The notes under the pieces were generated by a model that ran no database searches, was not told the DNA's origin, and saw nothing but the letters and a program-made list of their open reading frames with translations. Of a DNA stretch of 47,372 nucleotides, positions 21,500 through 32,840 are shown piece after piece. The translations under genes were made by a program, and so were the position numbers. Source of the DNA: Allomyces arbusculus (lineage: Eukaryota; Blastocladiomycota; Blastocladiomycetes; Blastocladiales; Blastocladiaceae); the NCBI GenBank assembly GCA_027604705.1, contig JADHYV010000111.1, positions 1 to 47,372 on the forward strand, written 5' to 3'. Position 1 is the first letter of the stretch, and every line of letters begins with the position of its first letter.

Positions 21500-23734
21500 T
21501 AGTTGATTGTAGCGAGAATTGGCGTGTGGATTCGAACAATCGAAGAGATGCATTTTTTTGTGAGCTTGATCCTCTATTTCCGCTTTGTCCGCCTCCGAGA
21601 GAATTATGTGACATCTGAAGTTGAGCCGCGACATGTTGCAACCCCGCTTCTGAGTTTTTGATTGCTCACCCTATACTCCTCACTCGGCACTCACAACGAC
21701 CACCGCTTGCAATGGGATTGCTGTAATGCACCCTAATATCAGGCAACGTTCTATTTGGTCCAGTCGTTTCTGAGATCTGGCCACTGCGAACTCGATGCGC
21801 ACCATTATCAAATTACGTTTGGAAGGAATAAGAGGTGCACCAAATGTCATTCATTACCTTGTTGCAGGCCCGTCGTCCCACGTCGTATTTCTGTCACGCA
21901 CGCCTGCGTCACTCGCTGGCTGCCAGCCTTGGTCCGTGACAATGTGTCAGCCTGCAGTTCACTCCTCGCCTAGCTGCACCGTTGGGGTGTCTGGAAAATC
22001 GATTCCAGGAACTGATTCGATTCTGAAAACGTTATGCCAATCTGAGCGATTCCTGCCCAGAATCGTCCAAAACAGTTGGGAACACATACCTCTCAATTCC
22101 GGGATCTAAAATCACCACAGCCATCCAAGTTCTGCTTTCCATGTGACATTGTGCACAGCACCCCCTCCCTTCCACACGCGCAAACATATTCAGGCAAACT
22201 CCAATGAGGTTTATGGGCCATGGTGCTGTCAGGTTTCACACACAAGGCCAGCCATGTCCACCCTCTTGGCCCCCATTTCATCTCACCAAAGCAAGATGCA
22301 CTCAAATTATATTGTTTCCCAGGGTTCCAAGAACGCACACGACCCTTTCTGTGGCCCCTCCATAGCCGTATGATTGGCCCAGACGTTGTTGCTGGAGATC
22401 TTCCATTGGGTGACCACATCCTTATGATTTGCAAGACCCTACTTCAACTCGACGACCAGTGTGGCCTGATTAATAATTATTAACGTGACCTCCTGGGCTC
22501 CAATTTGTGCTCAACCTGGGATCTCAACGCCTGGCTGCCCAAGGTTTTGCACTGCAACTTGTTTGCATTTTCTGTGATGTGTCAGCACAAGTGCGATTTT
22601 CTGCAACATCACTTTCATTTGCAGCTTGTGGCGGATGTGCACAAAGTCCCTGAACACCATGATATTGCTCCTCATTTATGCTGTGGCATACTTCATTTGC
22701 TGCCTTGCAATTGACTCCAATTGCACACATTTTTGCAATGGACTGCATTGTGATGTTGAGTGGTTCTGGGGCAGAATAATGGCCATGCTGCAACATGTCA
22801 ACTGCAGTGTTGTTGATCTGGTGGGCAATGAACAGTCTGTAATGATTGGTCGTCAACAAGATTGTCTTTCCACTTTGGACGTTTCAGTTCCATGCCCATC
22901 AGGGCTGGTTACTGATCAGGGGACTCTGAACTGTGAACTGGTACCTGAATGCATTGTTGCCCATGCTGGTTCACCAGCATTTTGAATTTTTCCGAATGTC
23001 CGCTCTCTCATGATCGACTGGTCCCAGTTTCCTGTCTTGGATGTGATTCTTCCTCTCATTACAAGGCATGGCATGTGATGACAGATCTCAAGCTGAGGTT
23101 CCCACTGGACATGTGTCATGCTGCCATCCCTGGCCATTTGGACTGGGATGAAACCAAGTTGGTCAATCTTTTGGTCTTGACATAGACCAGCACCAATCTG
23201 ATTTCTCCTTTGCTGTGCATGCCATTGTTGCAAAAGATGAGTCTATTTGCAGCTCTTTTGATCTGACCTGTGCTGATGCTGGCATCATATCTGTGCTTGG
23301 TGTGTCTATGCCTTGGCAAGCGACACTATGAATTCCAAGAAACTGATGCAATGTGCTGCCACCAGGTGATGGAGCTGAATTGTGCATGCTTTGCCAGCTT
23401 GAAGTGTCGGATCATGGCCTGAAGATGCTCATGCACTTCCAAGTGCTCTTCCAATTTTTACATGCTCATTGTGGCCCTTTTTGCAGAAAGTTGGCCTTGA
23501 CCATGCTCACAGCCAATCTTGTGCATCTTGACTTGTACAATTTACTCCCGCCACTTGGTTTTGAGTCGCTGTCGATCTTGGCAGAGATTCAGCTGCTGCA
23601 TTGTTGCAGGGCAAATGGCACCCTTGACAGCTCCATTGGTGCTTGGCAGTGGGATTCAGATCTGGTCAGTGATGGATTGTGCAACCAGGCCTGATCACTG
23701 ACTCCCAGCCACTGAACAACAAACACAAGCATGC

Positions 23735-23795
23735 AAATAGAGCTAGGCAGGTAGCTCCGCTTCACATCGAGGAATAGCTCTGCTTCACATCACTG
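23735..23795 (-). repeat. Partial LTR copy of the gypsy family
   Basis: Two short stretches related to the LTR start (GATGTGAAGC followed by GGAGCTACC or AGAGCTATTCC on the minus strand) lie in tandem beside the fuller LTR copy. They match the beginning of the LTR at 44632. It is a fossil fragment; its limits are approximate. Confidence 0.5.
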
Positions 23796-23840
23796 AGTGG
23801 CTATACCCAAGGAGTCGTTACAGACAGACACTACCAAAAA

Positions 23841-23997
23841 TGATATGGTGTCAAATAACAAGCCTGTTGTACCCAGAGGTACAGTTGGGCGTTTTTATAC
23901 ATGGGATGACAAGCAGGATTAAACAACAGCAGCAACAACAACAACAACAACAACAAGCATGCAGAAGGAGCTAGATGGGTAGCTTTGCTTCACATCA
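23841..23997 (-). repeat. Decayed Ty3/gypsy LTR (about 157 bp) with primer-site remnant
   Basis: Read on the minus strand it starts TGATGTGAAGC, includes ACGCCCAAC, TACCTCTGGGTAC and ACACCATATCA, and is followed by TGGTAG at 23836-23831. The same landmarks occur in the same order in the 163-bp LTR at 44632-44794. It is an old copy of that family in opposite orientation. It lies in CpG-poor DNA and looks much older than the copy at the window end. No internal coding part survives beside it in recognisable form. Confidence 0.7.
23933..23956. repeat. (CAA)8 microsatellite inside the decayed LTR
   Basis: Eight uninterrupted CAA units are preceded by imperfect CAG/CAA units. They lie where the intact LTR near 44.7 kb has only a short TTGTTGTT run (opposite strand), so the tract expanded after the LTR was deposited. 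Confidence 0.8.
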
Positions 23998-24217
23998 GAG
24001 GCCATGAGGGTATCTACCAGAGAGGTTGGGAGGAATAGATGAAGCAACAGTAGTAACGATATAGCACAAGTGTAGTCCAAACAAAGTTACATGTGCTTGG
24101 CTTATTGATGCAAATGCAATGGGTCAAAATGCGACTCAAGTTCAATGGCTTGGAGGCACCTAGTGGGGATATGCCCAAGACAATTTAACCTCCAATCTGG
24201 TTCTGCAATATTTGCAT

Positions 24218-27200
24218 TTATATGGTCACCACATGTGCCTGCACCTCCAATGTCGTCCTCACCTGCATGGCGCGCTCCACAACAACCGAATCAATGCCAC
24301 ACAGACCAGCAACCTCCACCCCTCGTGAGTGGGCTGCTGCGCCTGGGCTCAGATCATAATCCATGGACTCTGCAGGGACCACATTCACATGACCCAAATG
24401 CATCTTGGCCTGCAAGAACACAATCTGGTCAAAGAAGTGAGCTGGGAGGTGATGCTCCAACAGCTTTTCAATCCCATGCAAGTGCGTTGTGACCATGGTC
24501 ATGGCCCCAAGCTCCAGGCAGCCACGAATTACACCCGTCAAAATAGCCAGCCCATCTGGGTAACTTGTGCCACGCCCAAATTCGTCAATCAAGATCAAAG
24601 ACTGCGCCGTGGCTTTGTCAAAGATAGTCGCCATTTCCATGACCTCCAACTTGAATGTGGACGCGTCCTTGGCCTGGTCGTCGTACGACCCAAACCGTGT
24701 AAAGATGCCATCAAAGATTGGGAGTGAGAACGACTGCGCGGTAACTGCAATGCCTGCTTGCGCCAGGACCGCCAAGGCCCCAACCGTGCGCAAAAGACTG
24801 GTTTTGCCGCCCATGTTGGTCCTAAACAATAGGTGTACAGAGAGGGCATGATCAGTGACATCGCACGCAGAAGATTCAATTATTCGGCAAACGCTTACAT
24901 ACCCTGTGACAATGATCATGCGCTTTTCGCCGTCCAGGTCACAATCGCGGGGAATGGGCGTGCAGCCTTCCCTTCTGAGCACTGACACCATGACGGGATG
25001 CACTGCCCTGTGAACCGTGAGTGCGCTGGTCCTACAATGAGAAATGCGGCAATCAGTTGTGGTCACAGCAGGGTCACATTGCAATGCAAAACGCACTTGC
25101 TGAACGTCGGGCGCACCCATGCTGGGTCATGCAACTGAATCTGCGCAATGCCTTGCAACCAGTCAAAGGTACCGAGCGCATGCGAGCAGCGTCGAAGTTG
25201 CGGTACAAACGGGCGCAAAACGCGAATGAGACGGTGCAGCAGGACCTCTTCATGGGCGACGAGATTCTCCTCGAGCTGCTCGTAATAACCCTGAACGGTT
25301 GTCCATCTCTGCGAGGGGAGTGCGCAAATGAGCAACCTGAAGCCAAATGACATTACAAAGACTTGCGGAATCGTACCGGGTGCACGGCGCGAACAGTAGT
25401 AGATGTGACGTCCTCCTTGACCATGGATGCGCGCACAGCCAATGGAATTGCCAGAAACTGCTCTCGCGCAAATTCAATCGTCGGCAATGGCTCAGTGGCA
25501 AGAGATGGTTTGCGAGGTAAACCAGACACGGGATCAATCGGACACGAGGGCAAGAACAATGGTACAACAGTGGACGATGTCGGAATGCCAAACTCTGCCA
25601 GGAGCTCGCGCTTGACGGCATCACATGCAGCCTGGCTCGCGCGAATCTTGACGATGTGCGCGTCAAAAACAGGATCTACGCCGGTGCGGAACCGCCAGGT
25701 CGACTGGCCATCGAGCACAAGCGTCGACTGCAGCGTGTGGAGAATGTTTGGGTCGATGCAAAGCGCAGTGACGAGATCGTGGAACGCAGCAATCGAGTCG
25801 ACGACCGCGACGAGAGCATAGCACGCGGCCAAGTACCGCGCCAAATCGCAAAGATCTTGATACCTGAAAGCGAGCAGCTCATGATGAGCGAGCCCATCCA
25901 TTAACACGGACACGAAACGGAGGTGGAAGAGGTGGTGGAGGAGACAACATACGTGGCCTTCTCGCCCGCAATATCGCCAACGATCCTCTCGAAGAGCGGC
26001 AGGTTCTCCTTTTTTGAGACCAGTTCCAGGATGCGACGCACGCTCATACCGAGCACGGCGTCCGACCGGAGCACGTCGACTCGGTCCAATCGTGCCTCGA
26101 GCTCGACGCGGTCCATGAGCGGATTTTTGAGATCGCGCGCGAGCGCCTTGCGGCCCGACTTGGTCATCGTCTTGTCCAAGCACGCAACGAGCGCCTTACT
26201 TTTCGACCGCGTCATCAACGTCTCCTCAATCTCGAGGTGCATGACCGACGTTTGATCAAACATAGCCCGGCGCGCCATCACGGTCGCCGCATCGCCCGTC
26301 GAAATGAGAGAGGGCACGTGGCCAGAAAAGACGAAGTCGAGGTATCGAATCAAGGCGCGAAGCGGGCTGGAAATGTCGCGAGCGGCCGGGTCAGATGCTG
26401 CGACGCTAGCATCGATGGAAAGCTGCAAGTCGTCCAACTTGGCCTGCAAATCCCCAGGAACGTCGTCCGTAAAATCGTCAAGTGGCCGAGTCGACACGAG
26501 CGTGGCTTTTGAAAACAGGTCAAGGAACCGCTGCAACTGCTGTTGCCCTGCATGCGCCGTGAGCTGAACGCTGCTGTCGCTCAGGTCCTCCGGAATCAAA
26601 GCCTCGACCACACCAAGCTCGTTGAGCGTTGATCGAAGTCCCACGACACTGGTCTTGGACAAGCCAACGGATCGCGATGCCGTATCGCAAACCGCGAGGG
26701 AAATAGGGGTCGTTGGGCCCATGACGGCGCCGGGCGGCGCATGCGGAAAAACGACGGCGAGCCGCGCGACGACGTCACCACCCGGCGGTGCAATCGTTCC
26801 TACGGGTCGCGAGAAGTGTGCGGATCAACCAACGGAACAAGGCAACATTCCCTTGATTCCGACCGACCACAACGAACCCGGCGTGAACAATCGACCAAGG
26901 TAGCGCGTCAATCCTCTGGTCGCACCCGGCATGGTCGTCGGGAACGGGACCATTGAGCGTAACTGGGCCAAGTTCGTTGCCGAGGAGAGTTCCTCGATAA
27001 CCGCAACGCGGACGCGGTGCTCTTGTACGAGTTTGGTCGCGATCGCGTCGACACCGGCCCACGGAAAGCACAGTGTCTTCTGCTTGTAGGTGGTTGGTCA
27101 GCTGAGCCGCCCTCGTTTTGCCGCTGTCGTCTCGCACCAAACGTACATCGCGCGAAACGTGGTGACCGAGGGCGTGACCCCAATGGATGGCCTGATCGCC

Positions 27201-27809
27201 ATACATTTCGGCAGACGGCCCGACCTTGATCATGACGGCGCTGTCGGAACCATATCGCTTGTAGAGCTGCATCACTTGCAGCGCAAAATTGGTGAGGAGC
27301 GGGAACGTGTCGGCAAACTGAGCCATATCAGCGGGCTTGAGCCTAGTCACTTCGAGAAACAGCTGGTCGCGCAAGTGCGACGGCACGCTCGCCGGCGAAT
27401 GTTGAATCGCGCACTCGTCCAAAAAGAGGTTGCGGAGATGCGGCAGCTAGGTAGAGCCCAAGCGCCCAAATTCGAGCATTAGATTTTTGACCTGGAGCCG
27501 TGGACGATACTTGAAAGAGTCGCAAAATACATCGTTGTGGCCCTTGCTTGTCTCGTTGAGGCCAGTTCTCGATAATACTTTCTTGCGCACGGCCATTCGA
27601 GCCCACAATCGTGGATTCTCATCCAGGGCCGATATCGCCGATGCTGAAGACGCTGCCGTTGTCGACGATATTCCACGTCGGCTTGACGGTGAATCGTTGA
27701 ACAGGGCCGGGCATTTCACGTCGCGGCACGCAGCCGAGGCTCGCAGAAACACATGCCGCGAATCCGATCGCGTGCGAATTCTTGCTGCAATTCGAAGAAA
27801 TGTGATCAT
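24218..27809 (-). CDS. MSH1: Mitochondrial MutS homologue MSH1
   Basis: MSH1 recognises mismatches in mitochondrial DNA. Eight exons keep frame: 27809-27492, 27446-27147, 27079-26878, 26799-25953, 25863-25377, 25308-25097, 25031-24903 and 24821-24218, giving about 1032 residues. The N-terminus (MITFLRIAARIRTRSDSRHVF, later RRGISSTT) is Arg/Ser-rich with almost no acidic residues, like a mitochondrial presequence. MutS domain I follows (QVMQLYKRYGSDSAVMIKVG, CFPWAGVDAIATKLVQEHRVRVAVIEEL, FTPGTI). The lever/core has LDKTMTKSGRKALARDLKNPLMDRVE in pieces matching MutS III, and RWTTVQGYYEQLEENL. The ATPase has IIVTGTNMGGKTSLLR (Walker A), LILIDEFGRGTS (Walker B) and VTTHLHGIEKL. Most MutS proteins have GPNMGGKS; here Thr replaces Pro. 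The first intron (45 bases, donor GTCAAA) is the weakest call. Confidence 0.9.
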
Positions 27810-28131
27810 GATCGTTGTTGCAGCGAGTTGGTCGGCGGTAATGACATGGCCGGGTCAACAGGTGGGTTCATGAGTTGATTGGTGTTGCTGATTGAGACTG
27901 GAGGCCGACAGGTCAACACACTCTCTCGTCCTCCTTCTTTCACCTCTGGCAGAGCCTCTGATCGAGCACACCAACGCAGCTCGACAACAAACAAGTGAAG
28001 TAAGAGAATGGGAAACCCGCGCGAATATACTTCTCCTTTCAGAGTCCTTTGATACCGCCCGCCTTTGACAACACTAGTCTTTCCCATCAATCCAGTTCGT
28101 CGAGTGTTCTCGCGCTCGCCCACCTCCATTC
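27810..28131. other. Intergenic region upstream of MSH1
   Basis: 322 bases between the MSH1 start and the end of the next minus-strand gene. A pyrimidine-rich segment near 27925-27955 (plus strand) is the only visible feature. It should hold the MSH1 promoter. Confidence 0.4.
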
Positions 28132-31100
28132 TCACCCAAAAAAGCGAGCGAACCGGTCGTACTCGGGTAAGCAATCGAACGAGGCCTGGATCTGCGCAAT
28201 GGGCGTGAGCGGGTCCGTTTGAATGGCCTTGGCTCGCCGCAACAGCACGAGAATGATCTTGAGCGATTCGGCGCTACGAAGCACGCGAATCCGCAACCCG
28301 TCAAATCCGGCACGCCTTCGACATCGATCAGTGGTGCCATTCCCCAACGTACCTCTTGTACGGCGACACTGTCTCCTCGAGATGTCGCAGCCACTTGTAG
28401 AGCACCGTGAAATTCGGGTCGCCCTCGCGCATGACCGACCGGTCAAGTAGCCGATCGAGAATCGCCAAGACTTTGAGCCGCACCGTCTCCGACTGCGACT
28501 GGTGCCACAAGACGCGCAAATGATGCAGCGTTTCCTTGGTCACCTCGGCCTCGATCCGGCACGAGTGGTAGAGCAACTCCAAGTCATACAGCGCCTGCGG
28601 TTCGCGCTCCTGCGTCAACTTGCGCAAGACCTTGATCAGATCGGCACTGTGATCGATCCATGGTCCTGTTCCAGGCGCCGTGCGTCCAAGTGCACCGGCT
28701 GCCGCGGCCGCGGCTGCAGCCGTACCCGCACGCGCGCCTCCTGTCGGCGACGTGCGCCCGTCAGAGTCGGAACTGGTCATGGACATGCCCGGGTCCAGGT
28801 CACCCGAGGACGCGGCCGACGCGGGCATGCGGCGGTCTGACATGTCCGACGCGCCGTCGGACGTCTTACTGGCCATACCGCGCAGCCCGGTACTCGACGA
28901 GTTGGCTGCAACAGGCATCCCGCGCACGGCGGGTCCCGTCAAGGCCGTACTCGCCGCGAGTCGCGTTGTACGATGTCGATGCCGTGCGAGAATCGCGTCG
29001 AGAATATGGTGCCGCGTCATTTGCAACCGCTTAGCGACCGTGTACTTGACAAATTGCGACTCCTTGAACGGCGTGAGCCCCGTGGCCATGGCAATCATGT
29101 CGACGGCTTTGTAAATCTCGTCTTCGTAGAACGGATAGAGCCGGAAATTGTCAGTCGCCGTGAAGATGTTGAGGTAGAAGGCCTTGATCGTTGCCGTCTC
29201 GTCGCGCCGCAGCTGGCCCAATCCACCCCCGCCGCCGCCACCAAGTCCACCGCCAAGGCCACCGAGGCCACCCGCGCCAAGAGCGCCGCCAACGCTTCCA
29301 CCGGACCCGCCCCCGCCCGCGCCACCGGGACCAGTCGCGCTTGGTCCGCCGCCGAGAATCGTGTGCAAGGTGTTCTTGCCGTAGGGCAGGAGCGTCGCAT
29401 CCATGATTCGGCCAAGCGAGAAGCGCGTAATCACGGGGAAACTATGGAGAGAGGAGAGTCAGTCCATAATTTGCGAGCCGGAAAAAGCGCATGAAGTTGA
29501 ATAAGGCATACTGGAGGGTCAAGCCGGGCGTGAATGTGGCTGTCGCAGCGTTGGCATCGCGCTCCAATCCATACCACGTCAATGAGTTGTACGAAAACTC
29601 CAAGATGCCCGGGGAGCACGAGACGAGCGTTTCCTGTGAGGAAAACATGTAGTAAGCACGAACAATCTACCACATTCCCACAAGGCTCACGACTAAACCG
29701 TACCTCGAGTGCTTGCTCTTGGATGCCAACTTGGCTCGGCATGACGAGTCGGTCCGGATCCGAATCGACCTGCAGCCAAATCCCTTCGAGTGACGCCAAA
29801 ATGTGGTCTTGCTCGACCATATTGTTGATGAATTTGAGCTCTTGCGCATTGGACGTTTTGGCGTGCAGTTTATTGGCATTCAAAATGTTCTGTTGCAACA
29901 AAGAATGCAAGTAGGTTGTCAGCTTTACATGCCGGCACAACGCGTCACATAGGAAGAGAGAACGGACGGAGATGGCGGGCGACACTCCGTCGGGAAAGAT
30001 GGCCATGGGTGGGCCGGTTTTCCCGGCCTTGTTGGCAATGACTGGATGCGAAAGAGAATCCTATCAGTGCGGGCGCTAGATGCGCGAGGCAGCAGCGACA
30101 GACAGAACGGACAGGGAATGATCTGGGCACAAGCCAGCTGGAGTTGGGTCACGTCAAGCTTCTCCACATCAGTCGCAAACTCGGTCAGGGCGGCAATGGT
30201 CGACGACGGCAGCGTATACGACCCGCTGAGCGCCTCTAGTTCGGCGTTTTCACTCGTTACTCAACGAAAAGCGAGCGGACAGAAAACGATGTGAAGCGGA
30301 CCGGCAAATAAACCCATGAGCCATGCCATTTTTTCCTCAAATGCAGCACGTGCGACATCCTCTTCGTGCACCGACGGCGCCACCCAATCCGGATCGTCGC
30401 CTCGACTCGTTCCGGCACTTGCTATTCGTGACGGGTTTTTGGACGATCGGCGCGACCACATGTCCACGGGCGCACCATCTCTGCCGCTTGCCGACGCTTC
30501 CGTAGCACGCAAATGCTCGAGCAACAGTTGGCCAAGCGACAGGAGCGCATGAAATGTGTCGATGCGTGTGCGCGGCGCCAAGAGCGCGTCGAGGAGGGCG
30601 CGTTCCTCAGGCCAGTCGGGTTTCACAAATGGGCGCGCAATAATGGCCTGGACGACGGTCGCGGGTGGGTCGCGGATAAGGGTCGAGTCGAGGCTGTTGA
30701 CCCACACGTGCACGTCCATGGTCATGGTGAGCAGATGGTCGGGCAGGTGCTCGAGCTTCATGGCGGGGCCCAAGACGGCCATCAGGCCGGAAGACTCGTC
30801 GAGAATCGTCGTCGATTTACAAAGGCTAGCAACAATTTGGCGTCAAATCCACGACACGCCGCACAGTCGTGCTGCCAATCGCACGGTACCGGCGGCATGC
30901 AGAAAAGGCGCAGATGCGCGGGAAGAGGCTCTCGGGCACATGGACCTGGCACTGGTAGTAGATGCGCGGGAGCCAGGCCAGGGCCTCCTTGAGCACGACC
31001 TCGGAATCATCGTCGGCCGCCGAGTATTTGGTCACGACGAGCTAGATTCGGATCAATCGTTGCTGACAAGGCTCAGTTCTTGGTGGAAAGTGATTCGGCA

Positions 31101-31556
31101 CTCGATAGAGGCAAGGTGAACCTTTCCCCAAGCTCGAAGCACGACTTGTCGCGCCTCATCGTGCTCCAAGAGCGCGGCGACGCGCACATAGTCGGCGCGG
31201 TCATTGGTGCGGGTCAAGATATCCTCGACGTGGTCGGCGTGGAGTACGCTGTTGAGACGAACAGCGAGGTCGAGTAATTCTCGGAAGAATTGGTCGGCAG
31301 GTGGGGGCATAATGCTGCTGGCGAGCCGGTCGACGGTGCAGTCGGGCCGGTAAGTCGGAATGATTGTGAGAGCTGCTCCCGCGGCTAGGCCGGCGTAGTG
31401 AGCAGCCGGTTGTGCAAATATCGGCTGCAGCAGGTGCGCTGCAGTTGCAGCGGGTTGGAGGATCCCGCCGTGACTGACAACGACGTGCAGATCAAAATAA
31501 TGAGGACGGAGGGCGGCAGTGGAGACAAAGCCAAACGCGTTGCGGTAGACGCACAT
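28132..31556 (-). CDS. Unrecognised large multi-exon protein with Gly-rich linker
   Basis: A long minus-strand gene of at least seven exons whose family I do not recognise. The likely start is ATG 31556 (MCVYRNAFGFVSTAALRPHYF). Later coding blocks include LKEALAWLPRIYYQCQVHVPE (about 30.95 kb), KLEHLPDHLLTMTMDVHVWV (30.7 kb), a block with NNMVEQDHILASLEGIWLQ (29.8 kb) joined by a GTACGG intron to ETLVSCSPGILEFSYNSLTW, and FPVITRFSLGRIMDATLLPYG (29.4 kb). Then comes a glycine tract (about 29330-29220), a Ser/Ala-rich segment and a helical C-terminus. The last intron (GTACGT donor near 28350) leads to GLRIRVLRSAESLKIILVLL and the stop at 28132. The blocks look like alpha-helical repeats, suggesting a scaffold protein. 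Several inner exon borders are unresolved. Confidence 0.65.
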
Positions 31557-31700
31557 GTGACGGCACGCTGCCCGTCAAATCTGCATCTCTCTTGCCCTCC
31601 TCCTTGGCCGACCACCACGAGCGCTGGCCTCGGTGCAATCGAAGCATACCGACTGCCGACGACAAACACCCGACTGCCAGCAATCCGACCGTCCGCCACG

Positions 31701-32380
31701 ATGCTGCGCGCCCCTCTGACCCGCGCCCTCGCGCGCCGCCCCTTCTCGACGACGCGCGCCGCGCGCGGCGGCGACCACCTGCCGCCCGTCGACCCGGCGC
31801 AATACGGCAACCCCAACACCTTCTCGGGGCCCTTCTGGCGCAACATGTTTGTCGGCTCGCTTGGCGCCTTTTTGCTGTGGCAGGCCAACAAGGTCTATGA
31901 GACGACCAAGGACCCGGTGAGTGTCGTTGCCGCTACTCGTCCTCGCACTTCTCAGCTCCCAACGCAAACGATAAATTGACGCTCGCTGCGTTGTGCCCGC
32001 GCGTGCGCATCCTCCCGCTCCGCTCGCTTGCCATCTGCGGCATGTCGCCCGCTTAGGACGCTATCCACCCGATCACGGCCTACATTAGCTACCACATGAC
32101 GAGCGAGGGCGAGTGGAAGAAGGCCAACTACGACGCGATTCGCACGATTGAGGTCGGTGCCGCCGACACGCTGCTCTTGCAGGAGTTGTCGGGCTCGCCC
32201 GCCCTGCCGTTCGTTAAGGCGCCCGAGTGCGTAGACCTCACTCCATTCGGCCGGTGTGGCGCGCTGCACTCTACGGGTCGCTAATCCTGTTCTTCTAGAC
32301 TCCTGGAGCGTGGCTCGCCCTTCTCCAACCCGATTAGCAGCCAGCAGGCCGATCTGTCGAACCTCCAGCTGAAGCGCTAG
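31701..32380 (+). CDS. Small probable mitochondrial inner-membrane protein
   Basis: Three exons keep frame: 31701-31916, 32057-32226 and 32299-32380, giving 155 residues. The first 30 residues (MLRAPLTRALARRPFSTTRAARGG) are a typical mitochondrial presequence. FWRNMFVGSLGAFLLWQANKVY (about 50-70) is a likely single membrane span. It is followed by a soluble part with PITAYISYHMTSEGEWKKANY and a C-terminal RGSPFSNPISSQQADLSNLQLKR. The size and layout resemble accessory subunits of respiratory complexes (for example complex I), but no family could be named with confidence. Donors are GTGAGT and GTGCGT. The start codon is only 144 bases from the start of the divergent unrecognised gene, so they probably share a promoter. 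Confidence 0.75.
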
Positions 32381-32840
32381 ATTCACGCTTGCCGCGACTC
32401 GCTCTCTGCGTGGTTTTCCCTCGCCGCCGTGGCCGCACGCCGTCTCGCAATACCTCCCCGCGCTACGGTGCCGGCCCAGAGCTGCGTGGGGTTGTTCCCC
32501 ATTTTGTTCCTAGTTCTATACACCCGGTCAACTGCGCTTCGTCGATATTCGAATTGTGCTTTGTCGCGCACCCAACAACGAGGAATGCTCAGATGCGTGC
32601 TGGATGGATCGGATCGGCGTTGCCCGACGTGCGGTTCACTTTGGCCGAACCGCGATTGCAGCCAAAGGACAGATTTCTGGCCCAACGACGCATGTCGAAT
32701 CCTTTCAGTGGAGAAGCAAATGAGCCACCCCCCTCCAATTCGGCAGTTTCTTGGCGCAGGACAATATACTTGGCCTCATCGCTTCGAAACACCTTGACAC
32801 AGAACCATGACCGTGTTCAAAGACGGCAAATTCATTGAAT
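32381..32840. other. Convergent intergenic region
   Basis: 460 bases between the 3' ends of the mitochondrial protein gene (+) and SKI6 (-). Only short chance frames occur. No repeat or RNA gene is seen. Confidence 0.45.

Larger units (their letters stand above)
21500..24217. other. 2.7 kb CpG-poor, gene-free stretch of decayed DNA
   Basis: From about 21700 the sequence changes abruptly. GC drops, CpG becomes scarce while TG and CA are common, and no frame longer than about 119 codons occurs. The flanking genes are dense in CpG. The pattern fits old repeats eroded by deamination of methylated cytosines. The only part that can be assigned is a decayed Ty3/gypsy-type LTR near 23.7-24.0 kb. The rest cannot be tied to a family by eye. 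The nearest gene, MSH1, ends at 24218. Confidence 0.6.

Noticed and set aside
20276-21634. 452-codon minus-strand frame opposite Ro60
   Set aside because: Its His/Arg/Leu-rich composition is typical of the antisense of GC-rich coding DNA; Ro60 on the other strand is unambiguous.
21500-21760. Search for a Y RNA gene next to Ro60
   Set aside because: No Pol III A/B boxes or Y RNA-like stem with a conserved bulge could be recognised on either side; a structure search would be needed.
23100-23330. Minus-strand frames in the CpG-poor stretch that vaguely resemble retroelement pol
   Set aside because: The resemblance is too weak and fragmentary to name a family; only the LTR landmarks nearby are convincing.
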